Source: Leptospira fluminis (GTDB taxonomy: Bacteria > Spirochaetota > Leptospiria > Leptospirales > Leptospiraceae). Taken from it: DNA of 64,000 bases. The position numbers and the translations under genes were made by a program. Position 1 is the first letter of the stretch; the number at the start of each line of letters is the position of its first letter. Below, piece after piece: positions 1-7,965 of the stretch. The notes under the pieces were generated by a model. It was not told where the DNA came from. It worked only from the letters and a program-made list of their open reading frames with translations, and did no database searches. The stretch covers positions 1 to 64,000 of the forward strand of contig NZ_RQEV01000007.1 in assembly GCF_004771275.1 (NCBI RefSeq). The letters run 5' to 3'.

Positions 1-906
1 AAGGCATCAAGCCAGGCTTTGAAGAAGTTCGGGGAAGCGTACATGCACGCGTATATGGACAAATGTTTTACGGAAGAAATCCGTCGTAATATCGCATCGG
101 AACTCCTGGACCTACTCCGGAGGCAAAAAGGAACCGCAGATATCGATTCGAGTCTCAGATTCCAGAGACCCAGTATCCTGTATCCCTTCGATTACGGAGC
201 CGCAGGAGCCTTAGGAGTAAAGGCTTCCACCCTAGCTCGGAACGCAAATCTGGTCTTTAGCGAAACGGATCTTTTATCCCTTTCGAATACGGATTCTCCG
301 GAAGAAATACCGGTATCTCTTTCCCTTTCCGATTCCGCCCGAAGCTCCAAAAATCCTTTCCTAGGCTTGAACCTCTCCACCATACAAAGCGGAATCGTAT
401 CCGCGGAGAAGACGGTGAGGCCTTCGAACGTTCGAAACAATAGGACGCTGCATCGGAAAAATCTAAGATCCTTGGAATACGTTACGGCGGAATTTACGGG
501 GAAGGAGGAGGCTCCGGTGTACGGAATCCTGAATCTTTCGGATAAGGTAAAATATCCGACCGCCACGCTGGAAGCGCCTCCTACCGACGGATCATCGATC
601 GTCAAATGGGACGGAGAATGGTTCATTACTTACGAAGTGTTCAGAGATCTGGGAATCGCGTTCGCCGTCGTAATGGTGATCATCTATCTATTGGTTCTGG
701 GATGGTTTCAGGATTACATGATCCCGTTGATCATCATGGCGCCCATTCCCATATCGTTGATAGGAATCCTACCCGGGCATTGGATCACCGGAGCGTATTT
801 TACGGCCACCTCTATGATCGGGTTCATCGCCGGAGCGGGGATCATAGTTCGAAACTCGATCATCTTAGTCGATTTCCTTTCCTTTTTGGAAGTTAGAACG
901 ATGTGA
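1..906 (+). pseudogene. RND efflux permease, inverted C-terminal segment
   Basis: The frame is open from base 1 and encodes the second half of an RND efflux permease: the second porter region, then membrane helices ending in the family motif GFIAGAGIIVRNSIILVDF (residue 292 from the window edge, bases 820-876). After VDF the homology stops and 10 unrelated codons lead to a stop. The missing first half of an RND pump lies directly downstream on the opposite strand and ends in the middle of its porter domain. The simplest reading is one RND gene split by an internal inversion, so this piece has no start of its own. An assembly error is the alternative. The other breakpoint and the last helices should lie just left of the window. 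Confidence 0.8.
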
Positions 907-2834
907 AGGTCCGCCTGCGATTCCTTACTCCTAAGAAAACTGTGTTTGACCATTCCGGAAAAGGAGAAAGGTGCGGAGTCTCCTACGAAAATCTGTACTT
1001 TTTCCACGTTCTTATCGGAAGCTACGGTTTCCGCGAGTTCGCGGGAAAATCTCATCGATTCCTGCAGAGTGGTTCTCGGTTCGTAGTCGATCAAGATCTG
1101 AAATTCCTCTTTGTCGTCGAAAGGGAGCATCTTTACTTTTACTAATTTCAATCCGACCAAGGAGAAGGCGCTCAGTAGGAGGATCAAAATTCCGAGTCCG
1201 AATAAAAGTGCGTTCTTTCGGGAATGCAAAAGCCATGCGGTCGTGTTCTCGTAGATCCGATTCAATTTCGATTCCGTTTTAACGTTATCGTTCCGATGGG
1301 AATGGATTTTCAGAAAGCGATTCGCGGCCCACGGGGTCACTACGAAAGCGACCAAGAGGGATAGAATCATCGCAAGACTTGCTCCAACCGGAATGGGTTT
1401 CATATACGGACCCATGAGTCCTCGTACGAAAGCCATGGGAAGGATTGCCGCGATCACCGTAAAGGTCGCCAATATCGTCGGATTTCCCACTTCTCCCACT
1501 GCGCGAAGGATCGTGCTCAGGAATTCGCCTTTAGGATTCGACTTTAGATGCCGTTCGATATTTTCCAGAACCACGATAGCATCGTCCACGAGGATGCCGA
1601 TCGAGAAGATCAAGGCAAAGAGGGTAACTCGATTCAGTGTGTATCCCAAAAAATAATATAAGGATAAGGTCAGGGCCAGAGTAACGGGGATGGAAATGGA
1701 AACGATAAACGAAGCGCGTAGCCCCATCCACAAAGCGATCAGAGCGGCGACGGAAAACGTGGCGATCAACAAATGTTCTATCAATTCGTTGGATTTGTCT
1801 CCCGCGGTCGAGCCGTAGTCCCGCAATACCGACAATGAAACGTCTTTCGGAAGGCCTTTGGTAAAATTCTCCGCTCTACGAATCAATTCCTTGGAAAGAT
1901 TCGTTATATCCGTCCCTTTTCTTTTGGAGAAAACGAGGGTGACGGCGTTTCTCGGTTCGGGGCCTAATTTCTTATCCAAGAGTACGGATTCGCGGATTCT
2001 TTCTTCCGGTCCTTCCTTCGTTTCCGCCACATCGCTAACACGGATGACCCTGCCTCCTCTCGTCGAAATCGGAGTGGCCTCGACCTGTTTCCTATCGGAT
2101 ATGGGAGTGCCGACCTCTACGTCGTATAGAAAATCTTTTCCCCAATTTTTGCCCGAAAGGACGAAGGCATCGTTCGCCCGGATCCCTTCCGCTATTTCGG
2201 AGATACTTAATCCGTGTAAGCGCATCCGATTCGGATCCGCCACTACGCGGATCGATTTTTTTCTTCCGCCTAACAGTTCCGTACGGGCTATATCGGGAGT
2301 GCTGGACAATTCTCTGGCAAGCGGAGCAATCTCAGTACGTAGGGAGAAATCGTCTCTTTCCGCCGAGCTGAACGTTAGGGCCAAAAAAGGAACATCGTCT
2401 ATCGTGTAGGAGCGAACCACCGGTTCCCGGACGTTGGTAGGTAGGGAAGGTCGGAGCTCCATTAGACTATGATGGATTTTTACCAAGGACGGCTCCAGCG
2501 GTTCGCCGACTTTGAAACGTACTGTGACGAGCGCTCCGTGGTCCGAACTGGAGGAGTAAACGTATTCGACTCCTTCCAACCCCCAAACGGCTCTTTCGAT
2601 GGGCTCGACGACGTTGCGTTCCGTCTCTTTCGGTCCGAATCCGGGACTTGCGATCCGTATGTCGATCATCGGAACCGAAATCTGGGGTTCCTCCTCTTTC
2701 GGAGTCATGGCCACGGCAAACAGGCCGAGTAGGACGCTCGCGATCGAAAAGACCGGAGTAAGTTTCGATCGTATGAAAGAGGAGGCTACTCTTCCCGCGA
2801 ATCCGGGTTTCGGATCTTTAGATTCATAGTTCAT
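714..2834 (-). CDS. RND efflux permease, N-terminal part (disrupted)
   Basis: Inner-membrane proton-driven efflux pump subunit. Helix 1 is near residues 25-45, the first porter region follows, and helices 2-6 carry the family motif GILVDDAIVVLENIERH with the paired Asp of the proton relay. Homology runs to about residue 652 (QADLHIVLTSKKERKS) and ends near base 868-877; the last roughly 50 codons to base 714 are only the antisense of the inverted segment. A complete pump has about 1050 residues, so this product would lack half of the porter domain and helices 7-12 and should not work. The start overlaps the end of the tolC-like gene by 11 bases, so the two are co-translated. No membrane-fusion protein gene is next to it. 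Confidence 0.85.
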   Translation of the reverse strand: MNYESKDPKPGFAGRVASSFIRSKLTPVFSIASVLLGLFAVAMTPKEEEPQISVPMIDIRIASPGFGPKETERNVVEPIERAVWGLEGVEYVYSSSSDHGALVTVRFKVGEPLEPSLVKIHHSLMELRPSLPTNVREPVVRSYTIDDVPFLALTFSSAERDDFSLRTEIAPLARELSSTPDIARTELLGGRKKSIRVVADPNRMRLHGLSISEIAEGIRANDAFVLSGKNWGKDFLYDVEVGTPISDRKQVEATPISTRGGRVIRVSDVAETKEGPEERIRESVLLDKKLGPEPRNAVTLVFSKRKGTDITNLSKELIRRAENFTKGLPKDVSLSVLRDYGSTAGDKSNELIEHLLIATFSVAALIALWMGLRASFIVSISIPVTLALTLSLYYFLGYTLNRVTLFALIFSIGILVDDAIVVLENIERHLKSNPKGEFLSTILRAVGEVGNPTILATFTVIAAILPMAFVRGLMGPYMKPIPVGASLAMILSLLVAFVVTPWAANRFLKIHSHRNDNVKTESKLNRIYENTTAWLLHSRKNALLFGLGILILLLSAFSLVGLKLVKVKMLPFDDKEEFQILIDYEPRTTLQESMRFSRELAETVASDKNVEKVQIFVGDSAPFSFSGMVKHSFLRSKESQADLHIVLTSKKERKSTKMIEFRTMIPAPAMNPIIEVAVKYAPVIQCPGRIPINDMGMGAMMINGIM

Positions 2835-4251
2835 TATATTTCTCTAAATTATTGTACATATTGAGTCCGGCCCTTACCTTAAGGTATTCGGATTCGAGAA
2901 CGTATTTTTCCCGCAGGACGTCGACGGTCCGACCGAAAACTTCAGCTATCTGAACGGATTGCAAGGTTCCGCTTCGGAACAATCCCAGATTCACTTCGAG
3001 TTGTTCTTCCTGGTTTTTCAGAGCCTCGGAGGTCAACGTAAGACCGTTTTTTAGCGACTCTTCCTGCAAAAGGAGGACTCTGAAATTGGTAGCTTCCCTA
3101 GCGCGGATCTCTTCGGCTTTTTTGATAGCGGCCGCGGATTTGCTTTTCGCTTCCTTAACAGCGCCGATGTCGCCGGGATTCAACAAATTCATCTGCAGAT
3201 AAATTCCGGTATTATACGAAGTTGCGGCACTCCTGCTTCCGTCGTAGGCGTAAGCTTCCGCATAAACGCCCACTTTCGGTAAAAAACGCGATCTTTCGAA
3301 ATCCACCGCGACTTCCGCCCCTTCCGCATAAGCGGAGTACGCTTCGGAGAGAGGGGTTTTTCCTCCCGCCTTGCGATCGGGAAGAGGCAGATGGAGTTCC
3401 GCAAATCGGATCCCGCCTTCCCATTTTCGGGACGGATCCCTTTCGAACGGGGTCCCGCTGAGCATTTGTATGATTTCCTCGGAGGCTTGTCTTCGAGCCG
3501 AAAAATCGGATTTCATCGATTCTAATTTTAATCTCAAGGATTGTAAGGCCAGCGCTCCGGACTTGTCCAAGGGATTTCCGGACGCTCCGATCCTGTAGGA
3601 TCTTATAAAGCGATCCGATTTTTTGATCAATTCCTCGATTTTACGCTCCACCTCGCGGGAGCTTTCTATCGTTTGAAACGCTACTGCAGTTTCGTAATAT
3701 TCCTTTTTTAGAATGTATTGTTCCTCGAATCTGTTTCCTTCCAGGTTTTTTTGTCTCAATCTCGTGGAGTTTTTCTTTGCTCCGCCTTCGTACAAGGCCA
3801 AATCCACTCCTAAGGTTCCTCTCGAATACGTATTGCTTCCGGGATGGTTCAAAGTGTCTTTAGCGGCGAGATTCAAGGAATTCGGGTTCAGATTCTGATA
3901 GGGAAGGTTATTGGAGTCCAGATAATTGGAAGGACGTTGTCGCACGCTGGCGGTGGAAAAATCCCCTTCGTTTGCGGCACGCTGTCCCAATTTCCCTTGG
4001 AAATTGAGTCCCGGGTCGTTCGTATTATAATTCCTTAAATCCGTATAAACTCTGGGAATCCAATGGTATTCGGAGTTCTCCTTGGAGACTTCGGCCGCCC
4101 GAACTTCCAGAGCCTTGGCTTTAACGGCGGGGGAATTTGTTCTTACTTTCTCCCAAAGGGCCGCGAATCCGAGTTTCGATTCCTCCGCGAAAAGCGACGA
4201 ATGTCCTATAAAAACGATCAGAGAAATTGATACGGAAAACGCGACCTTCAT
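2824..4251 (-). CDS. TolC-family outer membrane efflux protein
   Basis: Outer-membrane exit duct of a tripartite efflux system, 475 residues. A signal peptide (residues 1-22, ending SSLFA) is followed by the two TolC repeats rich in long amphipathic helices (for example residues 150-260 and 350-470), with the typical pattern of Leu and Ala heptads. It starts one base after the stop of the DUF2892 gene and overlaps the RND gene start by 11 bases, so all three form one operon. The partner permease is disrupted, so this duct would have to serve another pump or be idle. The substrate cannot be read from the sequence; the operator type upstream hints at metal or sulfur stress. Confidence 0.88.
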   Translation of the reverse strand: MKVAFSVSISLIVFIGHSSLFAEESKLGFAALWEKVRTNSPAVKAKALEVRAAEVSKENSEYHWIPRVYTDLRNYNTNDPGLNFQGKLGQRAANEGDFSTASVRQRPSNYLDSNNLPYQNLNPNSLNLAAKDTLNHPGSNTYSRGTLGVDLALYEGGAKKNSTRLRQKNLEGNRFEEQYILKKEYYETAVAFQTIESSREVERKIEELIKKSDRFIRSYRIGASGNPLDKSGALALQSLRLKLESMKSDFSARRQASEEIIQMLSGTPFERDPSRKWEGGIRFAELHLPLPDRKAGGKTPLSEAYSAYAEGAEVAVDFERSRFLPKVGVYAEAYAYDGSRSAATSYNTGIYLQMNLLNPGDIGAVKEAKSKSAAAIKKAEEIRAREATNFRVLLLQEESLKNGLTLTSEALKNQEEQLEVNLGLFRSGTLQSVQIAEVFGRTVDVLREKYVLESEYLKVRAGLNMYNNLEKYNEL

Positions 4252-4252
4252 G

Positions 4253-4486
4253 TCAATTCCCGCCCGTAAGACGGTAGTCGCAGCTTTTCACTCCCAAGAA
4301 CTTCAAAAGGATCGCCATCGGGCAGAATCCGATAGTCGCGTTCAGGATCATATTTACCGCCACTAAAAGGTTGAGAGCGTATCCCCAAGGGCTTATAAAA
4401 AAGCCGATGGATAATCCGATAAGAGAGAAGGACCCCGCTATAAGGAAGAGGAGCCTCTCGAGGTGCCATTTTTTGGATGTTGTCAT
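4253..4486 (-). CDS. DUF2892 small inner-membrane protein
   Basis: A 77-residue protein with two hydrophobic helices (about residues 12-30 and 34-55) and the DUF2892 pattern NLLVAVNMILNATIGFCP. DUF2892 proteins are often encoded with rhodanese or sulfide-handling genes, or with CsoR/CstR-type regulators; their biochemical role is not settled. It is the first gene of the efflux operon and its ribosome binding region lies inside a CsoR-type palindrome, so binding of a repressor there would block both transcription and translation start. The start chosen is the ATG at 4486; an ATG at 4490 opens another frame without family similarity. Confidence 0.75.
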   Translation of the reverse strand: MTTSKKWHLERLLFLIAGSFSLIGLSIGFFISPWGYALNLLVAVNMILNATIGFCPMAILLKFLGVKSCDYRLTGGN

Positions 4487-4490
4487 ACAT

Positions 4491-4534
4491 ATACCCCCAT
4501 AGGTATTATATATGAATAATACCCTGGTGGGTAT
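4491..4534. promoter_or_regulatory. Tandem CsoR/CstR-type operator
   Basis: Two 16-base palindromes of the G-tract class lie 28 bases centre to centre: ATACCCCCATAGGTAT at 4491-4506 and ATACCCTGGTGGGTAT at 4519-4534. Both have the ATACC...GGTAT arms known for CsoR-family repressors, which sense copper, nickel/cobalt or reactive sulfur. The first box covers the ribosome binding region of the DUF2892 gene. No csoR-like gene is in the window, so the regulator must be encoded elsewhere. Assignment to this repressor class is from the motif alone. Confidence 0.65.
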
Positions 4535-4672
4535 ATTTAAAAGTCAAGTAAAAACGTCTCTTTTTCGACGAGGGTGCGAAAAAATCGGATTCGGAGGGAT
4601 AGGAGAAGGCTACCGATGCCGGAGGGCCCTACGGAGAAATTTCCGCTAAGGCCGCGCTTGTCGTCGGATCGG

Positions 4673-6061
4673 TTAATCGAAGGTGCGGCTGGCTCCGAAC
4701 ATTAGCGCCGGAATATCCGATTTCAAGGAATGTCTAAATTCCTGTATGCGAACGTCCGTCGCGCTAAAGACGGAATGAGCCAAGGTCCAATCGCTAGAGG
4801 TTTTGCCTTTCGTTTGCAATGGGAAATAATACAAGAACGTCATATCGAACTTCCACTTTCCGGATTTGTATCCGAGCCCGAGGGAGGCTAGATCCTGCAC
4901 CATGATTCCTGCTTGCAGAGCGTTTGTTCCGTCGGATCGAAGTACTCCGGCGTTATGCCTGGCTCCTGCTCGGTAAATCCAGGAGTCGGATTCATATTCT
5001 CCTCCTATGCCGGCCGCCCAAGAATCGTGATAATCTATGTTTTGAGGGACGGTATTCGTGGTCCCGAAAACGGTCGGATACCAGGAGGAAGCCAATACCT
5101 GTTTGTATGTGGTATCGTAGGAGCTATAATTGTAATATAGAAAGTCCACTCCGACCCGGAAATTTTCCTTTCCGTAAGAGAATCCGAGTCCGTGTCTTTC
5201 CGGAAGAAAAAAGGAAGCGGAGACTCCCGTTCGCCCGGGGTTGGCTCCCACTTGCATGTCCCCGTCCAAAGGCAATCTTGCGGAGGTTTGGTAAGAATAT
5301 GCCGCTTTCACCGAGTCGGAGATTCGGTAGGTAAGACCGAAGATTCCTCCGGCAGAAAAGGCGTTTTGGCTTCGGTAGTAAAATCCTTGTCCTTGGAGTT
5401 GGAAGGTTCCGGTAGGATCGTAGTACTTTTGCTCCGCGATTTGGTGAGCATAGATCACCTCTAAGCCTGCTCCGATGAGAAGATTCCCGATCTTGTAGGA
5501 GAGGGCGTGAGTGTTTTTAGCTACATAAAACGTGCTGGAATAGGATTCCTTGATCCGTTTCGAATCACCTATCGGACCGGAAATATTCAAGCCGGACCAA
5601 TTTTGGAAACTTTGTCCGGTCGGTGTTGCGCGGAATAATTGGTTTACGTTCCCGTTCCCACCTCCCGGAATGTATATTCCGACTCCGTACGTCAATCGCT
5701 CGGATAGGGGTACCCTGAGGGCTATATAAGGAAGGGGGGCTAGTACATTATATTTTTGAGAATTTTCATAGGCAAGACTCGGGTCGGAATCTAGAAATTG
5801 ATCTTTATAAGTGGAACGGATGTAAGGCAAAGATACTCCGAATTCCAGTTCCTTTTTGGAACTCAGGCCTAAATTTGCGGGGTTCGTTCCTATATCCATA
5901 GGAGATCCGCCTATCGCTAGATTTGTGCCGCCCATTCCGCCGTACCGAGCGTTGTGAGAAGGTTGAAAGATCCCTACGGAAATAATATCTTGGGTCGCGA
6001 TTCCAAGAAGCAGGGTTATCGGAAAAAGCGGGAAGATTTTGCGAGGCTTCGCGTAGAGCAT
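4673..6061 (-). CDS. OmpP1/FadL-family outer membrane transporter
   Basis: Outer-membrane beta-barrel for hydrophobic compounds such as long-chain fatty acids, 462 residues. After an N-terminal signal the mature end has the FadL hatch pattern (AGMGG-like stretch NARYGGMGGTNLAIGG near residues 38-53, then DIGTNPANLG), followed by many alternating beta-strands and a C-terminal aromatic residue (SRTFD), as expected for barrel assembly. It is a single gene, divergent from the MpaB-type oxygenase, with about 107 bases between starts. A lipid-related role fits the neighbouring oxygenase and membrane cyclase-like protein but is only an inference. Confidence 0.85.
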   Translation of the reverse strand: MLYAKPRKIFPLFPITLLLGIATQDIISVGIFQPSHNARYGGMGGTNLAIGGSPMDIGTNPANLGLSSKKELEFGVSLPYIRSTYKDQFLDSDPSLAYENSQKYNVLAPLPYIALRVPLSERLTYGVGIYIPGGGNGNVNQLFRATPTGQSFQNWSGLNISGPIGDSKRIKESYSSTFYVAKNTHALSYKIGNLLIGAGLEVIYAHQIAEQKYYDPTGTFQLQGQGFYYRSQNAFSAGGIFGLTYRISDSVKAAYSYQTSARLPLDGDMQVGANPGRTGVSASFFLPERHGLGFSYGKENFRVGVDFLYYNYSSYDTTYKQVLASSWYPTVFGTTNTVPQNIDYHDSWAAGIGGEYESDSWIYRAGARHNAGVLRSDGTNALQAGIMVQDLASLGLGYKSGKWKFDMTFLYYFPLQTKGKTSSDWTLAHSVFSATDVRIQEFRHSLKSDIPALMFGASRTFD

Positions 6062-6168
6062 TGGAATAATGATTTCGCACGCGATTTTTTTACAAGTGCT
6101 TTCTTTTTATAATCCGGTTATTACATTGACGAATCCTGGACGCTAAGAACGGGAAGGAGCTGATACGG

Positions 6169-7293
6169 ATGAATACAAACGAACTCAGATCCCTGAGGCA
6201 AGAAACGGATCCTTTGGCCGACGGAGTCGTGCAAAAATATTTCCAAGAGTCCTCGTTTGACAGGTCTAAAACCTTATTTTTCTTTGATTTCTTAGCAAAG
6301 AATTCCAATCCGATCCCTCCGGGTCTTCCTCCTTACTTCGAAGACTATTTCAAGGAGTCGGAAGTTCTACCGGACTGGACGGACCCGCAACGGATCGCTC
6401 AAGCACAGGATATATTTAGTCGCTTTGGACCGCAGATCCTGATGATGCTTTGCGTTAAGTCCTTACCGATGGCTTACTCCTGCGGAAACGGCGCGCAAGT
6501 TCTTTTGAAAACCGGAAGATTGGTCGAGCAGAAAGGTTCCGTTTCCGGCGTGAACCGTCGCCTGATGGAAACGACCCAATTCGTGATCTCCATATTGCAG
6601 TCGGGCGGACTCGGGCCGGACGGACGAGGAGTGAGAGTCGCCCAAAAGGTCCGGCTGATGCACGCATCGATCCGTTATTTTCTCGCGCAAGGAGGAGATT
6701 GGAATCCGGAATGGGGAAGTCCGATCAACCAGGAGGATATGGCCGGAACGTTGCAGTCTTTTTCGAGCCTGGTTCTACAAGGATTGGATCTTTCCGGAAT
6801 CAAATTAACGACCGAAGAAAAAGATTCCTTTGTCCATCTTTGGAGAGTGGTCGGACATATTCTAGGCGTAAAGCCGGAGCTTTGTCCCGAAGGATACGAT
6901 GCGGCGTACGCCCTTGGAGAATCCATTTTTTTGGACCAAAGGCAAGCTTCGGAGGCGGGTCAGATCCTGACCCGGTCTTTGATCGACTTTATGGAATACA
7001 TGCTCCCCGGAAACATATTCGACAATTTGCCTCTGTACTTCCTTCAGATCTATACCGGAGAAGAGACTTCCAAAGCACTGGGATTGCCCTGGCCGCCTAA
7101 GGATGATTTGGGGACCTTTATCGAAAAGATTTTTGTGGATTTGGATCTGAAAGCGGACGATGGCAGCGGCTTCAGCAAGCTCTCCTCTTATTTCGCGACG
7201 AAATTGTTGTTCTCGATGGATCATTTTTATTACGACGGTAAGAAAGCCAGATTTTGGATTCCGCCGTCACTCAGGGGAAACTGGGGGATTTAA
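6169..7293 (+). CDS. MpaB/DUF2236-family oxygenase
   Basis: Member of the oxygenase MpaB family (DUF2236), haem-dependent proteins related to the latex-clearing protein Lcp and fungal MpaB. 374 residues. The diagnostic stretch is RLMETTQFV (residues 125-133), then VRLMHASIR with the likely proximal haem His near residue 166, and [14 protein letters not shown] downstream. The start ATG has a good ribosome binding site (GGAAGGAG, 10 bases upstream). The gene is followed after three bases by a membrane protein resembling terpene cyclases, so they are probably one transcript. Substrate unknown; a hydrophobic lipid or isoprenoid is plausible for the family. Confidence 0.8.
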   Translation: MNTNELRSLRQETDPLADGVVQKYFQESSFDRSKTLFFFDFLAKNSNPIPPGLPPYFEDYFKESEVLPDWTDPQRIAQAQDIFSRFGPQILMMLCVKSLPMAYSCGNGAQVLLKTGRLVEQKGSVSGVNRRLMETTQFVISILQSGGLGPDGRGVRVAQKVRLMHASIRYFLAQGGDWNPEWGSPINQEDMAGTLQSFSSLVLQGLDLSGIKLTTEEKDSFVHLWRVVGHILGVKPELCPEGYDAAYALGESIFLDQRQASEAGQILTRSLIDFMEYMLPGNIFDNLPLYFLQIYTGEETSKALGLPWPPKDDLGTFIEKIFVDLDLKADDGSGFSKLSSYFATKLLFSMDHFYYDGKKARFWIPPSLRGNWGI

Positions 7294-7296
7294 GGG

Positions 7297-7959
7297 ATGG
7301 ATTTTTGGCAGTCGATTTGGACGAATCCGGAATACCTGGGTAGGTATACGCCCGTAGAGAATCTTCTTCTTTTCCTCGGGGTCGCGTTCTGGGCGTATAT
7401 GTATCTGGAACTCGCGATCGCTCCGTTCAAAACGCATTTTGTCGAAATGCCGGTCTTTATCGCCTGCGGAAACATCATTTGGGAATTCCTTTGGGGTTTC
7501 GTAATCACCGAGCCCATGGGCGCCGTTCTTTTGTGGGGATACAGGCTGGCGTTTTTATTGGATATCGTCATTTTCTCCCACGTGATCCGATATGGCAAAA
7601 AACAGATTTCTATTCCTATGAGTGATACCGCTTACAGGATTCTTTTGGCTTTTTTGGTCGTTTCCTGGGGTGTGCTCATTTACACATTCCACGCGGGCGG
7701 GTATGATCTGTTTACCGGTTCGAATTCCGCTTACATTCTGAATTTGTTCATTTCGGGGCTGTATCCTCTTCTGTTCTTTAAGATGAAGGATCCGGCATTG
7801 TTCTCCTATCCTGTCTCTTGGGCCAAGCTGGTGGGAAACGGATTTTTTACGATTTTTCTTTTTCTCTACTTTCCGAAGGAATACTTCGTTTTGACTCTCG
7901 GTGTGCTTTGCTTTATCGCAGATTCGTACTACCTGATCGGTTTTAAACGCTCCCACTAA
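7297..7959 (+). CDS. Multi-pass membrane protein resembling Pyr4/PaxB terpene cyclases
   Basis: A 220-residue protein with about seven hydrophobic segments. Size, topology and two acidic residues match the small transmembrane terpene cyclases of the Pyr4/PaxB type: Glu63 within CGNIIWEF and Asp209 within CFIADSYYLIGF lie where the fungal Pyr4 enzyme has its essential Glu63 and Asp218. Those enzymes protonate an epoxide to start cyclisation. Whether this protein is a cyclase or a non-enzymatic relative cannot be said from one sequence. It begins three bases after the MpaB-type oxygenase gene and is followed after six bases by the large signalling gene, so a three-gene transcript is likely. Confidence 0.55.
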   Translation: MDFWQSIWTNPEYLGRYTPVENLLLFLGVAFWAYMYLELAIAPFKTHFVEMPVFIACGNIIWEFLWGFVITEPMGAVLLWGYRLAFLLDIVIFSHVIRYGKKQISIPMSDTAYRILLAFLVVSWGVLIYTFHAGGYDLFTGSNSAYILNLFISGLYPLLFFKMKDPALFSYPVSWAKLVGNGFFTIFLFLYFPKEYFVLTLGVLCFIADSYYLIGFKRSH

Positions 7960-7965
7960 CGAATC

